The position numbers were made by a program, and so were the translations under genes. The notes below the pieces were generated by a model. The model was not told the DNA's origin. It searched no databases and was given only the letters and a program-made list of their open reading frames with translations. From positions 103,493 to 167,492 of the forward strand of contig NZ_BMRI01000005.1 in NCBI RefSeq assembly GCF_014648555.1: DNA of 64,000 nt. Direction: 5' to 3'. Each line of letters begins with the position of its first letter. Position 1 is the first letter of the stretch. This stretch comes from Kitasatospora griseola. Its GTDB lineage: Bacteria; Actinomycetota; Actinomycetes; Streptomycetales; Streptomycetaceae. Shown one piece after another: positions 18,515 to 27,264 of the stretch.

Positions 18515-20188
18515 TCAGCCGCTCTTCGCGGCCGGCTTGTACAGCCAGATCGTGTAGTGCAGGCCCTTGATGTTGCTCGGCAGGTCCGCGACCTGCTGGT
18601 AGTTCTTGTTGGCCTGCAGCGCGGCGGTGATCTTCACGTCCAGGTCCTTGGTGGTCTTGTTGTCCAGCACCACCAGGTTGAACTTGTTCGCGGCGATTGC
18701 CTTCTCGTAGGCGGCCGCGCCGCTGTAGTTCTTCTTGTCCTTCGGGTCCTTGTACGAGTAGTTCCAGGTGCTGACCCACTGCGTGCCGTCGGTCTCGTGG
18801 CGCAGGTAGTAGCGCGGCACCGGCGAGTTCTCCGCCAGGTACAGGCCCTGCTCGTCGACGTGCGGACGGATCGCGGCCACCATCTCGGTGGCGTCCGCCC
18901 AGCCGTTCAGGTACAGCCGGTCGGTCTCCGGCACGCCCACCGCCAGGGTGCCGGCCAGGGCGGCCGAGATCACCAGCGGCTGCCAGATCCGCCGGCCGCG
19001 GCCCGTCTCCAGCAGCCAGGCCAGGAAGAAGCCCGCCAGCAGGCAGGCGAACCAGGCGCCGAAGGTGACGTGCTTGTGCAGCGAGACCGTCAGGTTGATC
19101 CGCGCCTGGTTCGCCGGGGCCAGCACCACCGCGAGCAGCAGGACCGCGCCGATCCCCCGGCTCGCCCAGGACGCGCCGCGCACGCACAGCAGCACCAGGC
19201 CGGCCACGGCCGGCAGCAGGACCGGGCCGACCCAGTCCCAGGACTCGCCCATGATGAACGCCACCGTGTCCTGTCCGGTGTGCCGGCTCAGCGTGGTCGA
19301 CTCGATGCCGCCGCGCAGCTGGCGGCCGCCCGCCAGGACGCCCAGGCCCATCAGCGCGCCCGCCACCGCCGTCACGAACACGCCGCGCAGCAGCGCCGCG
19401 CCGAGCCGCAGCCTCGGCATCGCGCACAGCACCGCCAGCGCCACCACCACCGGACTCCACAGCGCCGCCGCGTACTTGACGCCGTCGGCCAGCGCCACCA
19501 CCGCGCCGGTGGCGGCCAGCCAGCCCCAGCGGCCCTCGGCCCGGATCGCCAGGTAGCCGGCCAGCGCGGTCAGCAGCACGGCCATCGGGTCGTAGGTGGA
19601 GAACGCGGACAGGAACTGGGTGGGCGTCAGCACCACGAACGTCAGCGCCGCCAGCGCGCCCGCCGTCCGCCCGTACAGCCGGGAGGCCGCCAGGTAGGCC
19701 AGCACGGTGGCGCCCATCATGCAGGCCAGGCCGAGCAGTCGGGCCGCGGTGATGCCGCCGATGGTGTCGGCGGCCGCGCCGATCGGCGGGTACAGCTGCG
19801 GGGCGCCCGAGAAGTAGGTCGCGTAGGCGGGCAGTTGGACGCCGTGCACCCAGTTCGCCACCAGGTCGTGGCCGGCGAACAGGTACAGCGCCTCGTCGCT
19901 GAAGGCGGTGCGGGTCCAGATCAGCCGCAGTGCGAAGCCGACCTGGACGGCCAGCGACAGCAGCAGGAACCAGACCGGCAGCCGCAGTCCCAGCAGTCGG
20001 CGCCCGTCCGCCTCCTCGCGGCGGGCCCGGCGGGAGGAACCGGACCCGGTCCCGGGCTCCGCGGCGGTCTGCGGAGCCTCCTCAGCATGGGGAGAGACAG
20101 CCCAGGACACGGTCGGCTCCAGTGCGGATTCAGTGAAGAGCGGCCGAGCCGGCCGCACGAGGCCGCCATTATTTCGGGCCGTTCGCAT
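18515..20188 (-). CDS. Multi-pass membrane glycosyltransferase, GT39/ArnT-like
   Basis: 557-aa membrane protein of the polyprenyl-phosphate-sugar transferase type. A disordered cytoplasmic N-terminus of about 60 residues precedes the first membrane segment (PVWFLLLSLAVQVGFALRL), after which the first outer loop carries the acidic pair TAFSDEALYL, the catalytic DE of the PMT/ArnT fold. About ten further hydrophobic segments follow, then a soluble C-terminal domain of about 150 residues. It probably transfers a lipid-linked sugar to a polysaccharide or protein outside the membrane. It follows the second GH26-like gene by 18 bp. ATG at 20188 is chosen over a TTG three codons upstream; the ribosome-binding site is poor for both. 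Confidence 0.82.
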   Translation of the reverse strand: MRTARNNGGLVRPARPLFTESALEPTVSWAVSPHAEEAPQTAAEPGTGSGSSRRARREEADGRRLLGLRLPVWFLLLSLAVQVGFALRLIWTRTAFSDEALYLFAGHDLVANWVHGVQLPAYATYFSGAPQLYPPIGAAADTIGGITAARLLGLACMMGATVLAYLAASRLYGRTAGALAALTFVVLTPTQFLSAFSTYDPMAVLLTALAGYLAIRAEGRWGWLAATGAVVALADGVKYAAALWSPVVVALAVLCAMPRLRLGAALLRGVFVTAVAGALMGLGVLAGGRQLRGGIESTTLSRHTGQDTVAFIMGESWDWVGPVLLPAVAGLVLLCVRGASWASRGIGAVLLLAVVLAPANQARINLTVSLHKHVTFGAWFACLLAGFFLAWLLETGRGRRIWQPLVISAALAGTLAVGVPETDRLYLNGWADATEMVAAIRPHVDEQGLYLAENSPVPRYYLRHETDGTQWVSTWNYSYKDPKDKKNYSGAAAYEKAIAANKFNLVVLDNKTTKDLDVKITAALQANKNYQQVADLPSNIKGLHYTIWLYKPAAKSG

Positions 20189-20206
20189 CCCACACAAGAC
20201 ACCTCG

Positions 20207-21439
20207 TCAGCGCAGCGGCCAGGACACCAGCACCTGTGAGGCGAGGCCCCTGCGGAACGAGTCGCGGGCCCCCTGGGAGGTGGTGAACCGCCAGTCGTAG
20301 CGCCCGCCCTCGCTGTCCGCGAACTGGAACCAGACGAACCCGACCACCCGCGGATGGTCGATCAGCCAGGAGAAGAAGTCCTGGATCCACAGCGCCTTCG
20401 CGTTGGTCGGCCGCACACCGGTCTCGCCGATGAAGATCGGCTTGTCCGAAAGGGCCGTCAACTCGTCGTAGGTGTCGTTCAGCAGCGGCCCCACGGTCTC
20501 CGCGCTGTCGGTGCTGTACGCCTCCATGCCCATCCAGTCGACGTAGTCGTCGCCCGGGTAGAACCGGGACAGCGGCGGCCCGCCGGGGCTCTGCGTGTCC
20601 GGGCACCACTGCCAGATCACGTTGTCCACACCCTGTGCGTCGAACACGTCGTGCACGTGCCGCCAGGCCGCGACGTAGTCGCCCTTCCGGTTGCCGTTGC
20701 GCTCCTCGGACCACGGGTACCAGGTCTCGTTCATCTCGTGCGCGAACCGCAGGACCACCGGTCCCCTGGCCTTCTTGACGTCCCGGGCGAACTTCTTCAC
20801 GTAGTCGTCGTGCGCGCCCGAGGCGATCCTCGACAGCCGGTAGTCGGGCTGGTCCACGGCCTTGTCACCGCCGGCCCACGGCTCCCAGGTGAGCAGCGGC
20901 ATCGCGCCCAGCTTGTACGAGGCCTCGAACGAATCCTGGTTGAAGTCCTGATTCCACTTCAGGAAGTACTCCTGGACGGTCGGGTGGTCCCCCGCGTCGT
21001 CCACCACCTGCTTGGTGCGCGCCTCGCTCGGCGCCTCCGGCGTGGCGATGCCGAACAGCAGCCCGGGCGGGTTGACCAGCCGGTCCTTGCGCGCCTCGGT
21101 GCCGGGGGCCTCGGACGGCAGCGCCAGTGCGCCCGAACCGGCGGAGGGCACGCCGACCGCCCCCCGGCCCGGGTTCGAGCCGGAGGCGCCGTCCAGTTCC
21201 ACCGCGAAGCAGCCCAGTACCAGGCCGATCACCAGCCCGACCCGCAGGGTCGGCGGCAGCAGCCGCCAGACCCGTGCCAGCACCGGACCGAGCAGCGCCG
21301 CCAACCGCTCGACCACCCGGGCGACGAACGCCACGGGTCGTTCGAACAGCGGCGGCGCGTACTCGCGTATTCGACCGCTCAGTGTGCCCAGCCAGTCCTT
21401 CGTTCGCTCAGCCGGCATTCGAAAGAGCAGCCTGACCAC
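20207..21439 (-). CDS. Membrane-anchored GH26-like glycoside hydrolase (copy 2)
   Basis: 410-aa paralogue of the protein at 17279-18475. It has an amphipathic N-terminal region, a membrane segment at about 66-81, a Gly/Ser/Pro linker, then the GH26-like domain: LLTWEPW, RFAHEMNETWYPW (H234, E235) and IGETG (E339). Both catalytic Glu are intact. Shared stretches such as ASGAHDDYVKKFA and YPGDDYVDW mark common descent with copy 1, while loops around the active site differ, so the two may cut different linkages. It overlaps the upstream Pro/Gln-rich protein gene by 32 bp if the GTG at 21439 is used; ATG at 21418 is the alternative start. Confidence 0.85.
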   Translation of the reverse strand: MVRLLFRMPAERTKDWLGTLSGRIREYAPPLFERPVAFVARVVERLAALLGPVLARVWRLLPPTLRVGLVIGLVLGCFAVELDGASGSNPGRGAVGVPSAGSGALALPSEAPGTEARKDRLVNPPGLLFGIATPEAPSEARTKQVVDDAGDHPTVQEYFLKWNQDFNQDSFEASYKLGAMPLLTWEPWAGGDKAVDQPDYRLSRIASGAHDDYVKKFARDVKKARGPVVLRFAHEMNETWYPWSEERNGNRKGDYVAAWRHVHDVFDAQGVDNVIWQWCPDTQSPGGPPLSRFYPGDDYVDWMGMEAYSTDSAETVGPLLNDTYDELTALSDKPIFIGETGVRPTNAKALWIQDFFSWLIDHPRVVGFVWFQFADSEGGRYDWRFTTSQGARDSFRRGLASQVLVSWPLR

Positions 21440-22502
21440 GGGCCTTCAGATCGTCCATGGCCTTCTTGAGGACCCCGGCGGCCGCCGACTTCACGGCCGG
21501 CGTGGAGTCCGTCACCGGGCTCAGGTCGACGTTGCCGCCGAGGGTGAACACCGCGTAGCGGCCGAACGAGTCGTTGGAGGTCGCGCACTCCGCCAGCTTC
21601 GGGCAGAACCGCGGCGTCGAGTTCGTGCGCAGCGCCTTGACGTTGCCGGCCACCTTCGACTTCACCCGGTCCGCCTGCGGCTTGGTGTCGAACACCGCGA
21701 TGCCGACGGTGATCGCCGACTTGTCGGACAGGTAGGTCGCCAGATACATGTCCTGGCAGTTCTCGGTGGACAGCACCGAGCCGAGACCGTTGTTGGTCTC
21801 CGCGGAGCAGGTGTCGCCGTGCTCGGTCGCCACCCGGTTCAGCGTCTGACCGTCGACGGTCAGCGTCGCGTTCGGGAACAGGCCCTCCGCCGACAGCGGT
21901 GCCTTGTCGGTGGACACCCGGCTGAGTGCCTCCTCCGCCGTCTTCGGCTTCCCCGCCGGGGAACCCGAGGCGCCGTTGCTCGGACCGGGGCCCGGGTCCG
22001 TGGACTGGCCCGCGATCGGCTTCTTCGGCTTGTCGTCGTTGCCGACCAGCACCGCGGCGGTGACGATGCCGCCGACCAGCACCAGCGCGCCCAGGGTGCT
22101 GAGCAGCGCGATCGTCCGCTTGCGGCGGCGCCGCTCGTCCTCGTGCTGGGTCGCCATCGCCGACCAGTCCGGCGCTTCCGCGTCGCCCTGGAACGTCGGC
22201 GCGGCGTACCGGCCCTGGTACGGCTGCTGCCCGGGCGGCGGGTAGCCCCCCTGCCCGTACGACTGCGGCGAGCCCGCGCCCTGCGAGAAGCCGGGGCCCT
22301 GCGGCGGCCCGAATCCGGGCTGGGCCGGCGGGAACCCCTGCTGCGGCGGATACCCGTACGCCGGCTGCGGCCCGCCCTGCTGCGGCGGGTAGCCGTAGGC
22401 AGGCTGCGGCGAGCCCGGCACGCCGGACTGCTGCGGCGGGACCCCCTGCCCTGATGCCGGCGGCTGCTGCTGCGGCTGCTGCTGCGGCTGATCCTCTGAC
22501 AT
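21408..22502 (-). CDS. Pro/Gln/Gly-rich single-pass membrane protein, function unknown
   Basis: 364-aa protein. Residues 1-110 are low-complexity, with repeated AYGYPPQQG units; a basic patch (ERRRRKRT) then precedes one membrane segment (ALLSTLGALVLVGGIVTAAVLV). The extracellular domain of about 190 residues has at least four Cys (GDTCSAE, STENCQD, RFCPKLAEC) that could form disulfides. ATG at 22502 has GGAGGGG 7 nt upstream; an earlier in-frame start lacks one. First gene of the three-gene unit with the second GH26-like protein and the GT39-like enzyme. No catalytic motif is seen; an accessory or scaffold role in polysaccharide handling is inference. Confidence 0.8.
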   Translation of the reverse strand: MSEDQPQQQPQQQPPASGQGVPPQQSGVPGSPQPAYGYPPQQGGPQPAYGYPPQQGFPPAQPGFGPPQGPGFSQGAGSPQSYGQGGYPPPGQQPYQGRYAAPTFQGDAEAPDWSAMATQHEDERRRRKRTIALLSTLGALVLVGGIVTAAVLVGNDDKPKKPIAGQSTDPGPGPSNGASGSPAGKPKTAEEALSRVSTDKAPLSAEGLFPNATLTVDGQTLNRVATEHGDTCSAETNNGLGSVLSTENCQDMYLATYLSDKSAITVGIAVFDTKPQADRVKSKVAGNVKALRTNSTPRFCPKLAECATSNDSFGRYAVFTLGGNVDLSPVTDSTPAVKSAAAGVLKKAMDDLKARGQAALSNAG

Positions 22503-22694
22503 CAACGCCCCCTCCACGCTTCGATCACAGTTCAGCATGCTATCGGTAGAGCTCGACACGTCCACAGCCCGCCCTCGGGCTGGCCGAAGAGTTGCCGATC
22601 CGTCACCTGCGCACCACTGCTGACCTTCCGTCAGCCGGTCCGGGGGCGGCGCGGCGCCCGGCTCCCCCGCCGGGCCCGCTGCGCCGACCCGCCG

Positions 22695-24059
22695 TCAGCC
22701 CAGGTGCAGGCGAACCGATTCGGCGAGGCGCTCGCAGACCTCCAGGGCCTGGTCGTGGCCGACCGCCTCGACCATCACCCGGACCAGCGGCTCGGTGCCC
22801 GACTTGCGCAGCAGCACCCGCCCGGTGGTGCCGAGCTCGGCCTCGGCCGCCGAGACCGCCGCCTGCAGTTCGACACAGGACTCGACCCGGTCCTTGTCCA
22901 CGCCCTTGACGTTGATCAGCACCTGCGGCAGCCGGGTCATCACGGTGGCGAGGTCGGCCAGCGGCTGCTTGGTGGCGGCCAGCCGGGCGCCGAGCATCAG
23001 ACCCGTCAGGGTTCCGTCGCCGGTGGTGGCGTGGTCGAGCAGGATCACGTGGCCGGACTGCTCGCCGCCGAGCGCGAAGCCGTGCTGCTTCATCTCCTCC
23101 AGCACGTACCGGTCGCCGACCGCGGTCTGCACCAGCTCGACGCCCTCGCGCTCCATCGCCAGCTTGAAGCCCAGGTTGGACATCACGGTGGCCACCGCGG
23201 TGTTGCGGCGCAGCGTGCCCGCTTCCTTCATGGCGACCGCGAGGATCGCGAGGATCTGGTCGCCGTCCACCTCGTTGCCCTCGGCGTCGGCGGCCAGGCA
23301 GCGGTCCGCGTCGCCGTCCAGGGCGATGCCCAGGTCGGCCTTGTGCTCCAGCATCGCGGCGCGCAGCTTGTCCAAGTGGGTGGAGCCGACGCCGTCGTTG
23401 ATGTTCAGGCCGGTCGGCTCGGTGCCCAGGGTGTACACCACCTCGGCGCCGGCCCGGGCGAACGCCTCCGGGGCGACCCGGGCGGCCGCGCCGTGCGCGC
23501 CGTCGATGACGACCTTCACGCCGTCCAGCCGGTTCGGCAGCACCGCGACCAGGTGCGCCACGTACCGGTCGAAGCCCTCGTTGTACTGGCGGACCCGACC
23601 CACCGCGGCGCCGGTCGGCCGCTCCCAGGTCTCGTCGCCGACGCCGTAGCGGCGGTAGTGCGCCTCGATCGCGTCCTCGATCGCGTCGTCCAGCTTGTGG
23701 CCGCCGCGGGCGAGGAACTTGATGCCGTTGTCGGGCATCGCGTTGTGGCTGGCGGACAGCATCACGCCGAAGTCCGCGCCGAGCGCGCCGGTCAGGTACG
23801 CCACCGCCGGGGTCGGCAGCACGCCGACCCGCAGCACGTCCACGCCGGCACTGGCCAGGCCGGCGATCACCGCGGCCTCCAGGAACTCTCCGGACGCGCG
23901 GGGGTCACGGCCGACCACGGCGACCGGCCGGTGCCCCTCGAACGCGTTCGCGTCCCCGAGCACATGGGCGGCGGCCACTGACAGGCCGAGCGCCAGCTCC
24001 GCGGTCAGGCCGACATTGGCCACCCCGCGTACCCCGTCCGTACCGAAGAGTCGTGCCAT
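22695..24059 (-). CDS. glmM: Phosphoglucosamine mutase GlmM
   Basis: Converts glucosamine-6-phosphate to glucosamine-1-phosphate for UDP-GlcNAc synthesis. 454 aa. [11 protein letters not shown] at the start, the phosphoserine loop [13 protein letters not shown] (S104), the Mg-binding DGDADR loop, GGEQSGH in domain 3 and [14 protein letters not shown] in domain 4 are all present. It follows rpsI on the same strand with a strong terminator between them, an order conserved in actinobacteria (rplM-rpsI-glmM). GlmS is encoded 8 kb away; the polysaccharide locus lies between them. Confidence 0.97.
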   Translation of the reverse strand: MARLFGTDGVRGVANVGLTAELALGLSVAAAHVLGDANAFEGHRPVAVVGRDPRASGEFLEAAVIAGLASAGVDVLRVGVLPTPAVAYLTGALGADFGVMLSASHNAMPDNGIKFLARGGHKLDDAIEDAIEAHYRRYGVGDETWERPTGAAVGRVRQYNEGFDRYVAHLVAVLPNRLDGVKVVIDGAHGAAARVAPEAFARAGAEVVYTLGTEPTGLNINDGVGSTHLDKLRAAMLEHKADLGIALDGDADRCLAADAEGNEVDGDQILAILAVAMKEAGTLRRNTAVATVMSNLGFKLAMEREGVELVQTAVGDRYVLEEMKQHGFALGGEQSGHVILLDHATTGDGTLTGLMLGARLAATKQPLADLATVMTRLPQVLINVKGVDKDRVESCVELQAAVSAAEAELGTTGRVLLRKSGTEPLVRVMVEAVGHDQALEVCERLAESVRLHLG

Positions 24060-24144
24060 GTTCGCGTTCGTCCCGTCCTGTCAGCGCCTGTCGGCTCGGT
24101 TGGTACCAGCCCCCGCGGACCCCGCACGAGTCCGGGAGGCACAA

Positions 24145-24175
24145 CGCCCCGGAGCACGAAGTGTGCTCCGGGGCG
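24145..24175 (-). terminator. Terminator hairpin after rpsI
   Basis: Perfect 13-bp stem (arm CGCCCCGGAGCAC) with a 5-nt loop, about 20 bp after the rpsI stop and before glmM. No U-tract, as is usual in this GC-rich group. Confidence 0.8.
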
Positions 24176-24196
24176 AGGATCGCATGCAGGGTGCGA

Positions 24197-24703
24197 TTAG
24201 CGCTTGCTGTACTGCGGCGCCTTGCGGGCCTTCTTCAGACCGGCCTTCTTGCGCTCGACGGCGCGGGCGTCACGGGTCAGGAAGCCGGCCTTCTTGAGCG
24301 GGCCGCGGTTGTTGTCCACGTCCGCCTCGTTCAGCGCACGGGCGACGCCGAGGCGCAGCGCGTAGGCCTGACCGGAGACGCCGCCACCCGAGATGCGGGC
24401 GACGATGTCGTAACGGCCGTCCAGCTCCAGGAGCTTGAAGGGCTCGTTCACGGTCTGCTGGTGCACCTTGTTGGGGAAGTAGTTCTCCAGGGTGCGACCG
24501 TTGATCTTCCACTGGCCGGTGCCGGGGACGATGCGCACGCGGGCGATCGCCTCCTTGCGGCGGCCGAGACCGGCGCCGGGGACGGCCTCGCCGAAGCGGC
24601 CGGCCAGCGACTCGGTGGTGTACTCGGACTCGGAGGTGTACTCGTCGACGTTCTCGTCGTCGAATTCGACCTCGAGGGTGCTCTCGATGGCAGTCTCGGC
24701 CAC
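24197..24703 (-). CDS. rpsI: 30S ribosomal protein S9
   Basis: Small-subunit protein whose C-terminal tail reaches the P-site tRNA. 168 aa: an acidic, Glu/Thr-rich N-terminal extension of about 48 residues, characteristic of streptomycetes, then the conserved body [17 protein letters not shown] and the C-terminal [14 protein letters not shown]. Second gene after rplM, 47 bp downstream, and followed by a strong hairpin terminator. Confidence 0.97.
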   Translation of the reverse strand: MAETAIESTLEVEFDDENVDEYTSESEYTTESLAGRFGEAVPGAGLGRRKEAIARVRIVPGTGQWKINGRTLENYFPNKVHQQTVNEPFKLLELDGRYDIVARISGGGVSGQAYALRLGVARALNEADVDNNRGPLKKAGFLTRDARAVERKKAGLKKARKAPQYSKR

Positions 24704-24750
24704 GGTGTTCCTCAGCTCTTCTACGTCAGTTGGGGTGTGGGTGGCCGGAA

Positions 24751-25194
24751 TTACTGCGCGACCTGGGAGATCTCGAACGGCACCGGCTGCTGCGCAGCGT
24801 GCGGGTGCTGGTCGCCCGAGTAGACCTTCAGCTTCGAGAGCATCTGGCGGCCGAGGCTGTTCTTCGGAACCATGCCCTTGATGGCCTTCTCGACGGCCTT
24901 CTCCGGGTTGTTCGCCAGCAGGTCGTCGTAACGGACCGAACGGAGACCGCCCGGGAAGCCGCTGTGACGGTAGGCGAGCTTCTGGGTCTTCTTGTTGCCC
25001 GAGAGGTGCACCTTGTCGGCGTTGATGATGATGACGAAGTCACCAGTGTCAACGTGCGGCGCGTAGATCGCCTTGTGCTTGCCCCGCAGGAGGTTGGCGG
25101 CCTGGGAGGCCAGGCGGCCGAGCACGACGTCGGTCGCGTCGATGACGTGCCACTGACGCTGGACGTCGCCGGGCTTGGGGCTGTACGTACGCAC
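24751..25194 (-). CDS. rplM: 50S ribosomal protein L13
   Basis: Early-assembly large-subunit protein. 147 aa; contains [27 protein letters not shown], the family signature region, and [19 protein letters not shown]. Start GTG at 25194 with GAAGG about 8 nt upstream. First gene of the rplM-rpsI unit. The 235-bp upstream spacer (25195-25429) should hold its promoter and also carries the end of the ABC-F transcript. Confidence 0.97.
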   Translation of the reverse strand: MRTYSPKPGDVQRQWHVIDATDVVLGRLASQAANLLRGKHKAIYAPHVDTGDFVIIINADKVHLSGNKKTQKLAYRHSGFPGGLRSVRYDDLLANNPEKAVEKAIKGMVPKNSLGRQMLSKLKVYSGDQHPHAAQQPVPFEISQVAQ

Positions 25195-25379
25195 GGTCGT
25201 AGCCTTCGCTTTTCAGTGAGTGGGTCCTGACAGGAGCACACAGGGCCCGGGGCCTCCAGCCAACCGTCCCGGACGCAATTCGGGCGTTGGCCGCTGGAGT
25301 TCGGCCTGTGGTGTCTCCGGCGTACCGACCTCTCACGTGAGATAGAGCGAGCCAATACGCACAACAGCAGCCAACAATA

Positions 25380-25413
25380 CCGGGCCGGAGGCGCTGAATC
25401 CAAACCGGCCCGG
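25380..25413 (-). terminator. Terminator hairpin after the ABC-F gene
   Basis: Nine-bp perfect inverted repeat (CCGGGCCGG/CCGGCCCGG) with a 16-nt loop, starting 16 bp after the ABC-F stop on the minus strand and before rplM. Confidence 0.6.
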
Positions 25414-25429
25414 CGGCGGCGCCCCGGGA

Positions 25430-27088
25430 TCAGCGGTCCCGGACCACCCGGGCCTCGTCCCAGACCGGCTCCGACGACTCGTACACCCGGCCGTCCGAGC
25501 CGAACACCAGGAAGCGGTCGAAGGTCCGCGCGAACCAGCGGTCGTGGGTGACGCACAGCACCGTGCCGTCGAACGCCTCCAGGCCCTGCTGCAGCGCCTC
25601 CGCGCTCTCCAGGTCCAGGTTGTCGGTCGGCTCGTCCAGCAGCAGCGCCGTCACACCCGACAGCTCCAGCTTCAGGATCATCAGCCGGGCCTGCTGCCCG
25701 CCGGACAGCGACTCGAACTTCTGCTCCTCCTGCCGGTCCAGCTCGTAGCGGCGCAGCGCCGACATCGCCGCGCCCCGGGACAGCGCGTGCTCCTCCTCGA
25801 CGATCGCCCGCACCGTGCGGCCCAGCAGCTCCGGATGGGCGTGGGTCTGCCGGAAGTGCCCCGGCACCACCCGGGCGCCGAGCTTCCAGCTGCCGCCGTG
25901 GTTCACCGACTCGTCGCCCGCCAGCAGCCGCAGGAAGTGCGACTTGCCGGAGCCGTTCGAGCCCAGCACCCCGACCCGCTCGCCGTAGTAGACCTCCAGG
26001 TCGAACGGCTGCATCAGCCCGGTCAGCTCCAGGCCCTTCATGGTGAACGCCCGCACACCGGTGCGGCCGCCCTTCAGCCGCATGCTGATGGACTGCTCGC
26101 GCGGCGGCGCCTCCGGCGGGCCCGCGTCCTCGAACTTCTTCAGCCTGGTCTGCGCGGCCGCGTACCGGGACGCCATCTCGTGGCTGACCGCCGCCGCCTG
26201 CCGCAGCGTCACCACCAGCTTCTTCAGCCTGGCGTGCTCCTCGTCCCACCGGCGGCGCAGCTCCTCGAACCGCTCGAACCGGGCCTTGCGCGCCTCGTGG
26301 AAGTTGTCGAACCCGCCGCCGTGCACCCACACGCTGGAACCGGCCGCACCGGACTCCACCGCGATGATCTTCTCGGCGGTACGGGAGAGCAGCTCCCGGT
26401 CGTGCGAGATGTACAGCACCGTCTTGTTGGTGGCCCGGATGGCCTCCTCCAGCCAGCGCTTGCCCGGCACGTCCAGGTAGTTGTCCGGCTCGTCCAGCAG
26501 CAGCACCTCGTCCGGGCCGCGCAGCAGCGCCTCCAGCACCAGCCGCTTCTGCTCGCCGCCGGACAGCGTGTTCAGGCCCCGCCACTGGGCGCGGTCGAAC
26601 GGCATGCCCAGCGCGGCCATCGTGCAGATGTCCCAGTCGGCCTCGTACTCGTAGCCGCCGGCGTCCGCCCAGTCGGAGAGCGCCTGCGCGTACGCCATCT
26701 GCGACTTCTCGTCGTCCTGGGCGATCATCGCCAGCTCGGCGGCGTCCACCTTGCGGGCCGCGTCCGCGATCCGCTTCGGCGCGACGGAGACCAGCAGGTC
26801 CCGCACCGAGGCGTCGGCGGCCAGCGCGCCCGGGGTGTCCTTCGTATCCTCCCGGCCGGTGGTGCCGACGAACTGGCGCATCACGCCCAGCCCGCCGCTC
26901 ACCGTCACCGAACCGCCGTGCGGCTGCACGTCCCCCGCGATCATGCGCAGCAGCGTGGTCTTCCCGGCCCCGTTCGCGCCGACCAGCGCGACGGCCGCGC
27001 CCTCACCGACGCGGAAGGACGCGTCGTCGAACAGCACCCGCCCGTCCGGCAGGTAGTACTCCAGGTGCGAGATCTCGACATGTCCCAT
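25430..27088 (-). CDS. ABC-F ATPase, translation factor or resistance type
   Basis: 552-aa cytoplasmic protein with two ABC ATPase domains and no membrane segment. Domain 1 has Walker A GANGAGKTT (37-45), signature LSGGEQKRL and LLLDEPDNYLD. Domain 2 has GSNGSGKSH, LSGGQQARL and LLLDEPTDNLD. A charged interdomain linker (RFERFEELRRRWDEEHARLKKL) matches the P-site tRNA-interaction region of ABC-F proteins. These act on the ribosome, either as EttA-like translation factors or as ribosome-protection antibiotic resistance proteins; which of the two applies is not decidable here. ATG at 27088 was chosen because the domain begins there. It lies between truA and rplM. Confidence 0.9.
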   Translation of the reverse strand: MGHVEISHLEYYLPDGRVLFDDASFRVGEGAAVALVGANGAGKTTLLRMIAGDVQPHGGSVTVSGGLGVMRQFVGTTGREDTKDTPGALAADASVRDLLVSVAPKRIADAARKVDAAELAMIAQDDEKSQMAYAQALSDWADAGGYEYEADWDICTMAALGMPFDRAQWRGLNTLSGGEQKRLVLEALLRGPDEVLLLDEPDNYLDVPGKRWLEEAIRATNKTVLYISHDRELLSRTAEKIIAVESGAAGSSVWVHGGGFDNFHEARKARFERFEELRRRWDEEHARLKKLVVTLRQAAAVSHEMASRYAAAQTRLKKFEDAGPPEAPPREQSISMRLKGGRTGVRAFTMKGLELTGLMQPFDLEVYYGERVGVLGSNGSGKSHFLRLLAGDESVNHGGSWKLGARVVPGHFRQTHAHPELLGRTVRAIVEEEHALSRGAAMSALRRYELDRQEEQKFESLSGGQQARLMILKLELSGVTALLLDEPTDNLDLESAEALQQGLEAFDGTVLCVTHDRWFARTFDRFLVFGSDGRVYESSEPVWDEARVVRDR

Positions 27089-27193
27089 GCCACCGAATTG
27101 TGCCAAGCCCCCACTGCGCGACAAAACGGATTACCCGCAGCCCCCACCCACCCACCCGAGCACCCGCCGGCAGACCGCACCCCCGCGCCCCGC

Positions 27194-27248
27194 CAGGGGC
27201 GCGTGGGGGTACCTCCCGGCCCGCCAGGGCTGGGGGAGAACTGCGCGA
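27194..27248. repeat. Dispersed GC repeat interrupted by a REP-like hairpin element
   Basis: CAGGGGCGCG (27194-27203) and the AACTGCGCG segment (27239-27247) are the two halves of the repeat that is continuous at 63893-63920. Between them lies about 34 bp (27204-27237) starting TGGGGGTACCTCCCGGCCC and ending GGGCTGGGGGA, itself able to fold into a hairpin. It lies between truA and the ABC-F gene. Confidence 0.65.
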
Positions 27249-27264
27249 AGGGGAACGGGCACCC

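Noticed and set aside
22315-22490. Short tandem-like repeats suggesting a CRISPR or VNTR
   Set aside because: They encode repeated PPQQ/AYGYPPQQG units in the Pro/Gln-rich protein and have no spacers.
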